From positions 1 through 12,504 of the forward strand of contig JAJFJI010000238.1 of assembly GCA_021774205.1 (NCBI GenBank): 12,504 nucleotides of DNA, written 5' to 3'. Shown here one piece after another: positions 1 to 6,648 of this stretch; position 1 is the first letter of the stretch, and each line of letters begins with the position of its first letter. The stretch comes from Nitrosomonas sp. (GTDB lineage: Bacteria; Pseudomonadota; Gammaproteobacteria; Burkholderiales; Nitrosomonadaceae). A program made the position numbers and the translations under genes. The notes beneath the pieces are model-generated. The model was not told where the DNA came from. It searched no databases and saw nothing but the letters and a program-made list of their open reading frames with translations.

Positions 1-61
1 GGTTAGGTTTGGGCGTCAAGATCCAGCTTAGATAGACAGTTAATTGTTAACAAAAGACCAA

Positions 62-622
62 ATGCCAAAAATAGCGGATATAGAAGGAACACCTAACAAG
101 AATGCATTGAAATTTATTCTCAAAGAACCGCTAACCTGGGGGATAACGCATTCATATGATAATGCCGAAGTCGCAAAAGATGATCCCCTGGCATCAGAGT
201 TATTTGAGATTGATCATGTCACGAATGTGTTTTATGTTGATAATTGGATTACTGTTACTCAGGATGGTGAAGCTAATTGGCAGGATTTGGCCCGCGAGGT
301 TGCCGACCCAATCCGTGCAGCCCCGGCAGCAAACGAACAGTCAGCCACTAAAGTTGCGACAGCGAACCAAGCCTTAACAAATTTAAGTCCGGAAGACCAG
401 CAACGTCTCGAAAAGATCAACATACTACTTGACGAAGAAGTGCGCCCCTATTTGCAGAATGATGGCGGAGATCTTTATGTATTGAGTTTAGAAGGTAATA
501 TTTTGTGCATACATTACCAGGGTGCGTGTGGTACTTGCCCCAGTGCTATTACTGGCACACTCACGGGAATTGAGCAAATGTTGAAATCAGTAGAGCCGGA
601 TATTCAAGTCATTGCAGGATGA
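62..622 (+). CDS. Nfu/NifU-family Fe-S cluster scaffold protein
   Basis: The 186-residue product is a cytoplasmic carrier that takes an assembled Fe-S cluster and hands it to target enzymes. Residues about 4-88 match the Nfu N-terminal domain, with the hallmark TPNxNALKF at 10-18. A linker rich in Ala, Gln and Thr runs over about 89-108. Residues about 109-186 form the NifU C-terminal domain, with DGGD at 134-137 and the cluster-binding CxxC as Cys156 and Cys159 in GACGTCP. An in-frame TAA at 41-43 limits the start to the TTG at 44 or the ATG at 62. I chose the ATG because MPKIADIEGTPN is the normal family N-terminus, although neither start has a clear Shine-Dalgarno. The architecture is that of stand-alone Nfu proteins, not nitrogenase NifU. 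No other Fe-S assembly gene is visible, and the next gene is on the opposite strand. Family assignment is firm; the client proteins are unknown. Confidence 0.92.
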   Translation: MPKIADIEGTPNKNALKFILKEPLTWGITHSYDNAEVAKDDPLASELFEIDHVTNVFYVDNWITVTQDGEANWQDLAREVADPIRAAPAANEQSATKVATANQALTNLSPEDQQRLEKINILLDEEVRPYLQNDGGDLYVLSLEGNILCIHYQGACGTCPSAITGTLTGIEQMLKSVEPDIQVIAG

Positions 623-760
623 GCCCAGCAATGAGGAAGCTCAAGAACTCAAAATACCATATCGCATCTTTTTGAGCAATATATGCGACGCGGGTGAAAA
701 ATAATTAGCTTAGGAAGGGAATATTGTGCGCTAAAGCCGATCCCATTAAGCTATTGATAA

Positions 761-1645
761 TCAACCACGGAGTACCAGGTTCTTCGCCAGTTCGCGCCAG
801 CCCACCTTCATCCACTGAATCATGAAGACGTAACATCGAAAACGCTGATCCCAGTTCACAGGCCCTTGTCGAATGGAACGTAAGTGTTCCTTGAGTAACC
901 GCCACTTCGGAAAGGTGATTTTTTGAGCCCGCTTGGGGTCGTACCAGCTTTCTAGTGAGCGGCGATCGGGATTAGTAACCCAGGACTGCTCGGCATGATG
1001 GCGGTAGGAAAACAAACATTCAGGAACCTCGTGAAACCGGCCGTGCAATGCCAGCTCACCGAGAAGTACACCGTCCGACGAGGCATAGTTGCCGATCAGT
1101 GGCGTCTTGGCTAACACATCCCTGCGGATCAGGCCGAAGATGATTATTGGCACAACCGTAATGTCCCTATCGTCTGTTAAGCTTTCAACGTAACGAGTAT
1201 AAGCCTGAGATGACTCGAGATTAGGCTTGGCTACGTACTGCCGTACAACTTGTCCATCTTCGTCGATCGCTTGTGCTTGCGTATAGCATAATATTACTTG
1301 CGGATCTCGATCGAGCACTTCAAAGCAGCGGGCGAGATACTCCGGTGCGCATAAGTCGTCATGCGCGGCCCACTTGAAGTACTCTCCCGAAGCCTGTTCG
1401 AACACGTAGTTGAAGTTCTGCGAGGCTCCCAAGTTGGCCGATTGGCGCAAATAGCGTACACGTGAATCCTGTGCAGCGTACTGTTGGCAGATTTCCTGTG
1501 TCCTATCGCTTGATGCGTTATCGGAAATAATTAGCTCGAAATCCTTATAGGTCTGAGTCAGCAACGAATCCAGTGTTTGAGGCAAAAAATGCTCTCCGTT
1601 GTAGATCGGCATACCGATACTCACTTTTGGCGTCCGGTTGTTCAT
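761..1645 (-). CDS. Glycosyltransferase family 2 (GT-A fold)
   Basis: The 294-residue product should transfer a sugar from a nucleotide-sugar donor to an envelope polysaccharide or similar acceptor at the cytoplasmic face of the membrane. The N-terminal GT-A Rossmann-like region is clear: VSIGMPIYNG at 8-17, LDSLLTQTYKDFELIISDNASSD at about 25-47, and the metal-binding DxD-type motif as HDD at 95-97 (KWAAHDDLCAPE). The C-terminal part is less conserved, basic and aromatic, without an obvious transmembrane helix. Both neighbours (Nfu on the other strand, mgtE across a 480-bp gap) are unrelated, and there are no other sugar genes. Sampled 60-bp blocks run about 50-62% GC, against about 38% in a block of mgtE, so recent acquisition is plausible. 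Donor and acceptor cannot be predicted. The ATG at 1645 precedes the conserved start of the domain, with only a weak AGAG upstream. Confidence 0.9.
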   Translation of the reverse strand: MNNRTPKVSIGMPIYNGEHFLPQTLDSLLTQTYKDFELIISDNASSDRTQEICQQYAAQDSRVRYLRQSANLGASQNFNYVFEQASGEYFKWAAHDDLCAPEYLARCFEVLDRDPQVILCYTQAQAIDEDGQVVRQYVAKPNLESSQAYTRYVESLTDDRDITVVPIIIFGLIRRDVLAKTPLIGNYASSDGVLLGELALHGRFHEVPECLFSYRHHAEQSWVTNPDRRSLESWYDPKRAQKITFPKWRLLKEHLRSIRQGPVNWDQRFRCYVFMIQWMKVGWRELAKNLVLRG

Positions 1646-2125
1646 ATCAATATTGGCTCTAAAAAAAGGTTGAGAAAATATTTTAATTGCGGTGAAATTA
1701 TACTGAATATTTTATTGAATCAATAAAACATTAGGTTGCAATAATAAGCGTGTCCAAACAAAAGCTCGCCGAACCTTAATAAGGTTAAACTAACGGAAGG
1801 TGGCTTACTATATTTTATTGAAAACGTTAAATTAGTGTCTGTCCAAAAACGACGACAAATTCACGCTAATTCTAAAATTAGTATCCGTTGTTAGGCGCAA
1901 TAAGAATGAACAGTTTTATATGAAAACAGCCATCAGTGGTAATTCTCCGATATATAATAAATAGCGCTAGATTTTACAAGTGGAAAAGCGCTGTTTTTAT
2001 AAAAACGAAGTCAATGTAATGAATTTGACGCTGCAGAACCTCGACATAGGCTTTTTGATTGACAGAGAACATTGAACTTTGCTGCATACTATTGTATGTT
2101 TAAATTGAAATACTGGCAATCCATA
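1646..2125. other. AT-rich intergenic region without a recognisable gene
   Basis: These 480 bases separate the start of the glycosyltransferase from the end of mgtE. I see no credible reading frame in either direction. The stretch is AT-rich, with several short dyads: the 15-bp palindrome listed separately, a CATAC-TATT-GTATG hairpin at 2085-2098, and an 8-bp inverted repeat CTATTGTA (2089-2096) with TACAATAG (2127-2134) that reaches into the last codons of mgtE. None is followed by a T-tract in the direction needed for a clear intrinsic terminator of mgtE. Two copies of TGTCCAAA (1751-1758 and 1840-1847) lie in similar A- and C-rich context and might be remnants of insertion-sequence ends, but I cannot show it. 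The glycosyltransferase promoter should lie near the left edge. Confidence 0.6.
1772..1786. repeat. 15-bp palindrome AACCTTA-A-TAAGGTT
   Basis: A perfect dyad with 7-bp arms and a single central base lies in the gene-free gap, about 127 bp upstream of the glycosyltransferase start. It has the size of a repressor or activator operator but no adjacent promoter that I can identify. Function is unassigned; a chance palindrome in AT-rich DNA is possible. Confidence 0.4.
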
Positions 2126-3568
2126 CTACAATAGAATTATTGTGGCAAGCCCAAGAAAAATAAAGAATCCGCCACTATCGGTCACGGCTGTAATCATGAC
2201 GCTTGAACCCAGGGCTGGATCGCGGCCAAATTTGCGTAGTGTTAGTGGGATAAGAACACCCAGCAAGGCAGCCAGCAAAAGATTCAGTATCATGGCCATT
2301 GTCATAACCAAACCAAGTGAGGCATTCTGATAGATCGCATAGGTAAATATCCCCACGACAATGCCCCAAATTAAACCATTCACAGCGCTGACACCCATTT
2401 CTTTGGCAATTAATTTCCATGCACTGTTTGTACTGACCTGTCCCAATGCAAGTGCTCGCACGATCATGGTTATGGTTTGATTGCCAGAATTTCCACCTAT
2501 TCCGGCTATTATCGGCATGAGTGCGGCTAGTGCGACCAGTTTCTCAATTGAGTCTTCAAAGATGCCAATAACGCGTGAGGCGATAAAAGCTGTCACCAGA
2601 TTAACAGCTAACCAGACCCAGCGATTTTTAACACTTTTTAACACAGGGGCAAACAGATCTTCTTCTTCACTTAGGCCGGCTAAATTTAGTGCCTCGTTTT
2701 CTGCTTTTTCGCGAATAAAGTCAATCACGGTATTGACAGTAACACGTCCTAGCAATTTGCCATCCGAATCAACGACAGAGGCAGAAACAAGATCGTAACG
2801 TTCAAATGCGTGAGCGGCTTGTTCAGCATTATCATCGGGATGAAGTTTGACCATTTCTTTTGTCATGACTTGAGTAACTTCAAGGTCAGGATCGCTGACT
2901 AACAACCGGCTGACCAGTAATACACCTTTAAGATGCTCATTTCTGTCGACGACAAATAATTGGTCGGTATGGTCGGGTAGTTCATCTAAGCGGCGCAGAT
3001 AACGCAAGACAACTTCCAGCTTGACATTTTCACGTATCGTGATCACGTCAAAATCCATTAATGCGCCAACAGCGTCTTCCATATAAGACATTGCCGCACG
3101 TAGCTGTTCACGTTCAGCTATGGGTAATGACCGAAACACATCATCGATAACCGCACGGGGTAAGTCTGGTGCAAGATCAGCAATCTCGTCTGCATCGAGT
3201 TGTTCTGCAGCAGCGACCAACTCTTCGCTATTCATGTCAGTGATCAGCGATTCACGGACTGCATCGGAAGTCTCGAGCAGGACATCGCCATCATATTCCG
3301 TTTTAACCAAGTTCCAGATGATGAGGCGTTCTTCTATTGGCAAAGCTTCCAGGATATAGGCGATATCCGCAGGATGGAGTGTGTCAAGTAAGTGCTTTAG
3401 TTCCGCCAGATTTTGTTTTTGTATCGATGATTCAGCAATTTCTTGATTGGGTGTTTCCTGCAGGTTAACAAAACCCTCAACGAGTTTGTATTTTCGCAGC
3501 AAATAGATAACCCGTTGTAGCTGTGTCTGTAGATCTTCATTATTATTGTGATTGTCTATTTTAGTCAT
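2126..3568 (-). CDS. mgtE: MgtE-family magnesium transporter
   Basis: The 480-residue protein is an inner-membrane Mg2+ channel/transporter gated by cytosolic Mg2+. The domain order is the family standard. The MgtE N helical superhelix spans about 50-160 (LHPADIAYILEALP at 64-77). The CBS pair spans about 165-290, with MDFDVITIRENV in the first and VMTKEMVKLHPDD in the second. The membrane domain spans about 315-480 with five hydrophobic helices. The MgtE signature GIGGNSGNQ is at 356-364, and the selectivity-filter Asp in TAVTD is Asp464. Length is slightly above typical because of a polar, Asn/Gln-rich N-terminal extension of about 40 residues. It is the last gene of the minus-strand cluster. 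The 93-bp gap to mtgA contains a TATAAT on the minus strand at 3613-3608, but no good -35 element at 16-18 bp, so a private promoter is possible but unproven. No Mg2+-sensing leader structure is evident. Confidence 0.96.
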   Translation of the reverse strand: MTKIDNHNNNEDLQTQLQRVIYLLRKYKLVEGFVNLQETPNQEIAESSIQKQNLAELKHLLDTLHPADIAYILEALPIEERLIIWNLVKTEYDGDVLLETSDAVRESLITDMNSEELVAAAEQLDADEIADLAPDLPRAVIDDVFRSLPIAEREQLRAAMSYMEDAVGALMDFDVITIRENVKLEVVLRYLRRLDELPDHTDQLFVVDRNEHLKGVLLVSRLLVSDPDLEVTQVMTKEMVKLHPDDNAEQAAHAFERYDLVSASVVDSDGKLLGRVTVNTVIDFIREKAENEALNLAGLSEEEDLFAPVLKSVKNRWVWLAVNLVTAFIASRVIGIFEDSIEKLVALAALMPIIAGIGGNSGNQTITMIVRALALGQVSTNSAWKLIAKEMGVSAVNGLIWGIVVGIFTYAIYQNASLGLVMTMAMILNLLLAALLGVLIPLTLRKFGRDPALGSSVMITAVTDSGGFFIFLGLATIILL

Positions 3569-3661
3569 AGTAGACTTTGTTTTTTGGAAGAAACCAGGGT
3601 TCTCGAAATTATAGTTATATTTGATATATCTTTTGCTGGATAGCAGAGAATAATGTTTATA

Positions 3662-4360
3662 TCACGGAATTTTTGCGGAATGTATGCGATTGAGAATGAT
3701 TTCGCTTTTCTTTAACAAATGTTGTGACTCGCGGTTGTAGTCATAATGACGTGGGTTAGTCACCATCGAGGCGAGATAAGATGCTTGCTTTGCTGAAAGT
3801 GATGCGGCAGGGATGCCGTAATAATGACGAGCGGCAGCTTCTATGCCAAATACACCATTTCCCCATTCGATAATATTTAAATAAATCTCCAGAATTCGGC
3901 GCTTGGACATGACGTTTTCCAGCATCAGTGTAATGATGGCTTCCTGTGATTTACGCCAAAATGTTTTCTTGCTGGATAAAAACAAGTTTTTCGCCAGTTG
4001 CTGACTGATGGTGGAGCCGCCAGCAACTAGCTTTTTTTCTTTTAAAATTTTTTTCGAAGCACGATGGATAGAATCAAAATCAAAACCGTTGTGTTGTATA
4101 AATTTGCTATCTTCTGTAGCTATGATTGCACGCTTCATATCGAAGGAGATTTGTTGATAAGGCACCCATTTGTGATGTAAAGTCGCCTCAGGATTGTTTT
4201 CTTGCAAAATGTTAAGCTGATTTTGCATGAATGCGCTGGTGGTGGGATTTTGATTGTTCCAATAAAGTACATGGCAAAAAATCCACAACTGGTATAGAAA
4301 CAACAGGTAAACAAAGATAAACAAGAGTCGCCAAGACCAGCGTTTGAGTATTTTTCCCAT
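3662..4360 (-). CDS. mtgA: Monofunctional biosynthetic peptidoglycan transglycosylase
   Basis: The 232-residue protein polymerises lipid II into glycan strands at the periplasmic face of the inner membrane, without a transpeptidase domain. One N-terminal anchor helix (about 11-33) is followed by the GT51 domain with its motifs in order: ATEDSKF with catalytic Glu83, GGSTISQQLAKNLFL at 114-128, RKSQEA at 136-141, and KRRILEIYLNIIEWGNGVFG at 153-172. The reading frame is open further upstream, to an ATG at 4492, but that would add 44 hydrophilic residues overlapping the end of aroE. The ATG at 4360 gives the standard MtgA length, begins just before the membrane anchor and leaves 71 bp after aroE. 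No strong Shine-Dalgarno is visible at 4360. Its place directly after aroE, and before mgtE, suggests cotranscription. Confidence 0.95.
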   Translation of the reverse strand: MGKILKRWSWRLLFIFVYLLFLYQLWIFCHVLYWNNQNPTTSAFMQNQLNILQENNPEATLHHKWVPYQQISFDMKRAIIATEDSKFIQHNGFDFDSIHRASKKILKEKKLVAGGSTISQQLAKNLFLSSKKTFWRKSQEAIITLMLENVMSKRRILEIYLNIIEWGNGVFGIEAAARHYYGIPAASLSAKQASYLASMVTNPRHYDYNRESQHLLKKSEIILNRIHSAKIP

Positions 4361-4431
4361 GGCATGATTTAGGTTATGTGATTGTATCTGCTTGCCATTT
4401 TGTATTTTAGCAGGATTTTTGTGATGCGGAT

Positions 4432-5250
4432 TTATGTTCTCTGTTTCAACATATCGATTACGCGTTTTGTTTCCGGCCTTACTCCGCGCCATAAAAAGAA
4501 AGATTCTGCCGCTTGTTCAACCAGCATACCGATACCATCCGCCAAATATTTTACGCCTTGTTGTTGTGCGAATTCCAAGAAAGGAGTAAGTTTTTTGCGG
4601 TACATCATGTCATAGGCTAACGATTTGTTGCAGAAAATACCGGGTGGTAGTGGCGGCAGTGTATCTTGCAAGCTGGCGGATGTTGCATTAATGATGATAT
4701 CAAAATTTTTTCCTGATAAATCAGCGAAATCGCCGGACTCGAGATTTCCATAAGCAGCAAATTGTTGGTGCAATACATGCGCTTTATTCTTTGTCCGGTT
4801 GGCAATAACCAATATACTTGGTTTGGATTCAAGCAGTGGCAGGACGACACCACGGGCAGCGCCGCCTGCACCCATTAACAGAATCCGTTTGTTCTCAATA
4901 GAGATGCCTAGATTTTTTGTAATATCACGTTCAAGACCTGCGCCATCGGTGTTGTCACCGAGAATACGACCCTCATTGAATTTGAGTGTGTTAACTGCTT
5001 GAGCCATGCTGGCGCGTTCAGTAAGTTGCGTTACAAGTTTGTATGCTTCCAATTTGAATGGGACGGTCACATTCATCCCTTTGCCGCCTTGTTGGCGAAA
5101 TGCACTCACTGCTTTTACAAAACCGTCTAATGGGGCAAGTAGCGCTTCATAGCGCATCTCCTGACCAGTCTGGCGAGAAAATTCAGCGTGAATAAATGGT
5201 GACTTGCTGTGCGCAATGGGATTGCCAATAACAGTGTATAAATCGGGCAT
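4432..5250 (-). CDS. aroE: Shikimate dehydrogenase (NADP+)
   Basis: This cytosolic enzyme of 272 residues reduces 3-dehydroshikimate to shikimate with NADPH, the fourth step of the shikimate pathway to chorismate and the aromatic amino acids. The substrate site is visible as Ser15 and Ser17 in NPIAHSKSPFIH, Asn60 and catalytic Lys66 in GMNVTVPFK, and Asn100 and Asp102 in GDNTDG. The NADP-binding Rossmann domain has GAGGAARG at 127-134, followed by ANRTKNKA at 150-157, whose NRT(K) is typical of NADP-preferring AroE. The C-terminal GIGMLVEQAAESFFLWRGVRP is also typical. Length is normal. The ATG lies only 4 bp after the tonB stop codon, so the two are very probably translationally coupled and on one mRNA. 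Confidence 0.97.
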   Translation of the reverse strand: MPDLYTVIGNPIAHSKSPFIHAEFSRQTGQEMRYEALLAPLDGFVKAVSAFRQQGGKGMNVTVPFKLEAYKLVTQLTERASMAQAVNTLKFNEGRILGDNTDGAGLERDITKNLGISIENKRILLMGAGGAARGVVLPLLESKPSILVIANRTKNKAHVLHQQFAAYGNLESGDFADLSGKNFDIIINATSASLQDTLPPLPPGIFCNKSLAYDMMYRKKLTPFLEFAQQQGVKYLADGIGMLVEQAAESFFLWRGVRPETKRVIDMLKQRT

Positions 5251-5254
5251 GGGT

Positions 5255-6172
5255 TTATTGGCTGATTAGCTTGTCTGAACGGGCAAATACCCAGGTACGG
5301 GTAATATGCAAAATATCCGTGTCATGACTAATTTCGGGTGGAAAAGGCGCAAAACCATTCTGGCCAGATAGTCTAACGATACGTATTGCCGCTTCATCCA
5401 GAATTTCTTCTCCTGATGAGCGGTTGATGCCAATTGATTCCAAGCTGCCATCAGCCCTGATGCCGACTGTTAGCTGTAAACTGCCATAAAGCTTGCCTTT
5501 TCGGGCTTCCTCAGGATAGTTTAGGTTTCCTATTCGTTCTACTTTGAGGCGCCAGTCTTCAACATAACGAGCAAATCGGTATTCTTTGGTACGAGCGCCA
5601 ATAAATTTTCGTTTGGGGCGTTTTTGGTATGTGTCATGATCTTTTGCGATTTGCGCTTTCAGGCGAGCGATATCAAGACTGCGCTGAACTAAATCAGACG
5701 TATCAGATGGTATTTTATTTTCTTCAGGTTGGTTCGTATTTACATCTGGTTGTTCGATGAATTGGGTGCTTTCCATTGCAGTCATTAGTTTTTTTGTTTC
5801 TTGCTCCAGCTGTTTGACTTTTTGTTGTGCAGCCATGTCATCGATCGATGGTTTGCTTTTAGGTAAAACGGGAAAAGGCGTTTTTGCGCGGCGGTCCGCG
5901 TCGGTGTTGCCCCCGCCTTCCAAATTAGCCTGGGCAAGTGTTTCGGTCTCGGTTGGTTGTGCTTGGGTTTTGTTATTTACCAGCACGACTTCTATTGACG
6001 TCGCTATTCTATCGGCGTTAGGTATTGGCATTTTAAAAGTCACGCCGAGTAGTATGGTTGCATGAAGTACTAGTGAAACAAGTATGGCTACATGCAAGCG
6101 CCGCGGTTGTTTCAGCACATAGCTGCGCGATACGGGAAGTTCGGGTCTTTGTGTGTTTAGCGTGGCAGCCAA
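5255..6172 (-). CDS. tonB: TonB-family energy transducer
   Basis: The 305-residue protein is anchored in the inner membrane and spans the periplasm to couple proton-motive force to outer-membrane receptors. A positively charged N-terminus is followed by one membrane helix at about 28-47 (VAILVSLVLHATILLGV, with the His typical of TonB). A long Gln/Glu/Lys-rich linker covers about 65-205, part of which (112-180) looks helical or coiled-coil. The TonB C-terminal domain begins near LNYPEEARKGKLYGSLQL at about 217-234 and continues through the DGSLESIGINRSSG strand. The classical Pro-Glu/Pro-Lys spacer is missing, as in many proteobacterial homologues encoded away from exbBD. No exbB or exbD lies in this window, so partner proteins must be elsewhere. 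It is the first gene of the tight tonB-aroE pair. A specialised, TonB-like role in envelope integrity rather than iron uptake is an alternative. Confidence 0.88.
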   Translation of the reverse strand: MAATLNTQRPELPVSRSYVLKQPRRLHVAILVSLVLHATILLGVTFKMPIPNADRIATSIEVVLVNNKTQAQPTETETLAQANLEGGGNTDADRRAKTPFPVLPKSKPSIDDMAAQQKVKQLEQETKKLMTAMESTQFIEQPDVNTNQPEENKIPSDTSDLVQRSLDIARLKAQIAKDHDTYQKRPKRKFIGARTKEYRFARYVEDWRLKVERIGNLNYPEEARKGKLYGSLQLTVGIRADGSLESIGINRSSGEEILDEAAIRIVRLSGQNGFAPFPPEISHDTDILHITRTWVFARSDKLISQ

Positions 6173-6646
6173 AGGATAAAAGCCTTCAAAATTAAATCTA
6201 GATTTTGGTAACAGTTCGGTTCAATGTGTTGTTGCTTGGCCGGTAACCGCGTCAAGCATGCTCATTTGTCCTTGTAAACTGTGCATCTTTTTTTTGTTGC
6301 GAAGCCGAACTGAAGCAATCTGAATAATTACGATCCTTTTATTACCTACATTGTAGGCAACAACCACCCACTTGTCATCCCGACCATGCAAGTACTTCGT
6401 CAACTTGATATTTGCGGATACATCGTTCACTAGATGTTTCGACGCAAGGCGCGGCATGCAGACAATGGTCATTCTATTGGCAAGTGTTGCAGCGTAGTGA
6501 TGGAGCATCTTGTGATCGCTCTGTGGGTTAGCTTTTCAGCGCCACTGGCAGCGTTAGGTCTCTTAGCAATGGAAATAACCATTGCCGACGAGATCCGCCT
6601 TGTTAACAAAACTAACTCAATCCATAAATATCAAGTTGACGGCGTA
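6173..6646. other. Gap between the RNase gene and tonB
   Basis: These 474 bases interrupt an otherwise compact minus-strand gene run. The right half is occupied by the inverted-repeat segment listed separately. The left part holds a 13-bp palindrome CCTACA-T-TGTAGG at 6345-6357 and a doubtful reading frame at 6221-6508. The tonB promoter should lie close to 6173, but I see no convincing -35/-10 pair. A perfect GCTTG/CAAGC dyad (6234-6238 with 6253-6257) is not followed by a T-tract and is not a good terminator. Confidence 0.55.
6221..6508 (-). CDS. Doubtful 95-residue hypothetical protein
   Basis: An open frame of 95 codons from an ATG at 6508 lies between the RNase gene and tonB on their strand. 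I do not recognise the product. A short segment (KWVVVAYNVGNKRIVIIQIASVR) has alternating hydrophobic residues compatible with beta strands, and the rest is basic without clear domains, signal peptide or membrane helix. Two features argue against a real gene: the left inverted repeat (6391-6419) sits in the middle of the frame, so the N-terminal half would come from the inserted segment, and there is no Shine-Dalgarno. If real, it might be a chimeric or residual small protein. Confidence 0.18.
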   Translation of the reverse strand: MLHHYAATLANRMTIVCMPRLASKHLVNDVSANIKLTKYLHGRDDKWVVVAYNVGNKRIVIIQIASVRLRNKKKMHSLQGQMSMLDAVTGQATTH

Positions 6647-6648
6647 CT
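6391..6648. mobile_element. Candidate MITE-like element with 29-bp inverted ends
   Basis: Two inverted copies of a 29-bp sequence bound this 258-bp segment: 6391-6419 and 6620-6648. Reading inward each begins AGTAC, then two variable bases, then the perfect 16-mer CGTCAACTTGATATTT, two variable bases and GGAT, giving 25 of 29 identical positions. The interior carries no recognisable transposase. Because AGTAC/GTACT is nearly self-complementary, the outer bases could equally be a target-site duplication (GTAC or GTACT on both sides) with the terminal repeat starting at CGTCAAC. The right end lies exactly at the stop codon of the RNase gene. A non-autonomous transposable element is the simplest reading; a large dyad in the RNase transcript is an alternative. 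Confidence 0.5.

Noticed and set aside
44..61. TTG start at 44 for the Nfu-type gene
   Set aside because: The ATG at 62 begins the normal family N-terminus. The TTG adds six residues and has no better ribosome binding site.
705..905. Short minus-strand frame within the end of the glycosyltransferase gene
   Set aside because: It is an out-of-frame shadow of the glycosyltransferase coding sequence.
2085..2134. Hairpins downstream of mgtE as its terminator
   Set aside because: No T-tract follows in the minus-strand direction, so an intrinsic terminator is not supported.
4361..4492. N-terminal extension of mtgA to the ATG at 4492
   Set aside because: It would add 44 hydrophilic residues before the membrane anchor and overlap the aroE end. 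The start at 4360 gives the normal family length.
6541..6560. GCGTTAGGT resembling the conserved end of an integron attC site
   Set aside because: No partner RYYYAAC motif or attC-type folded palindrome lies at suitable spacing, and there is no integrase or cassette structure.
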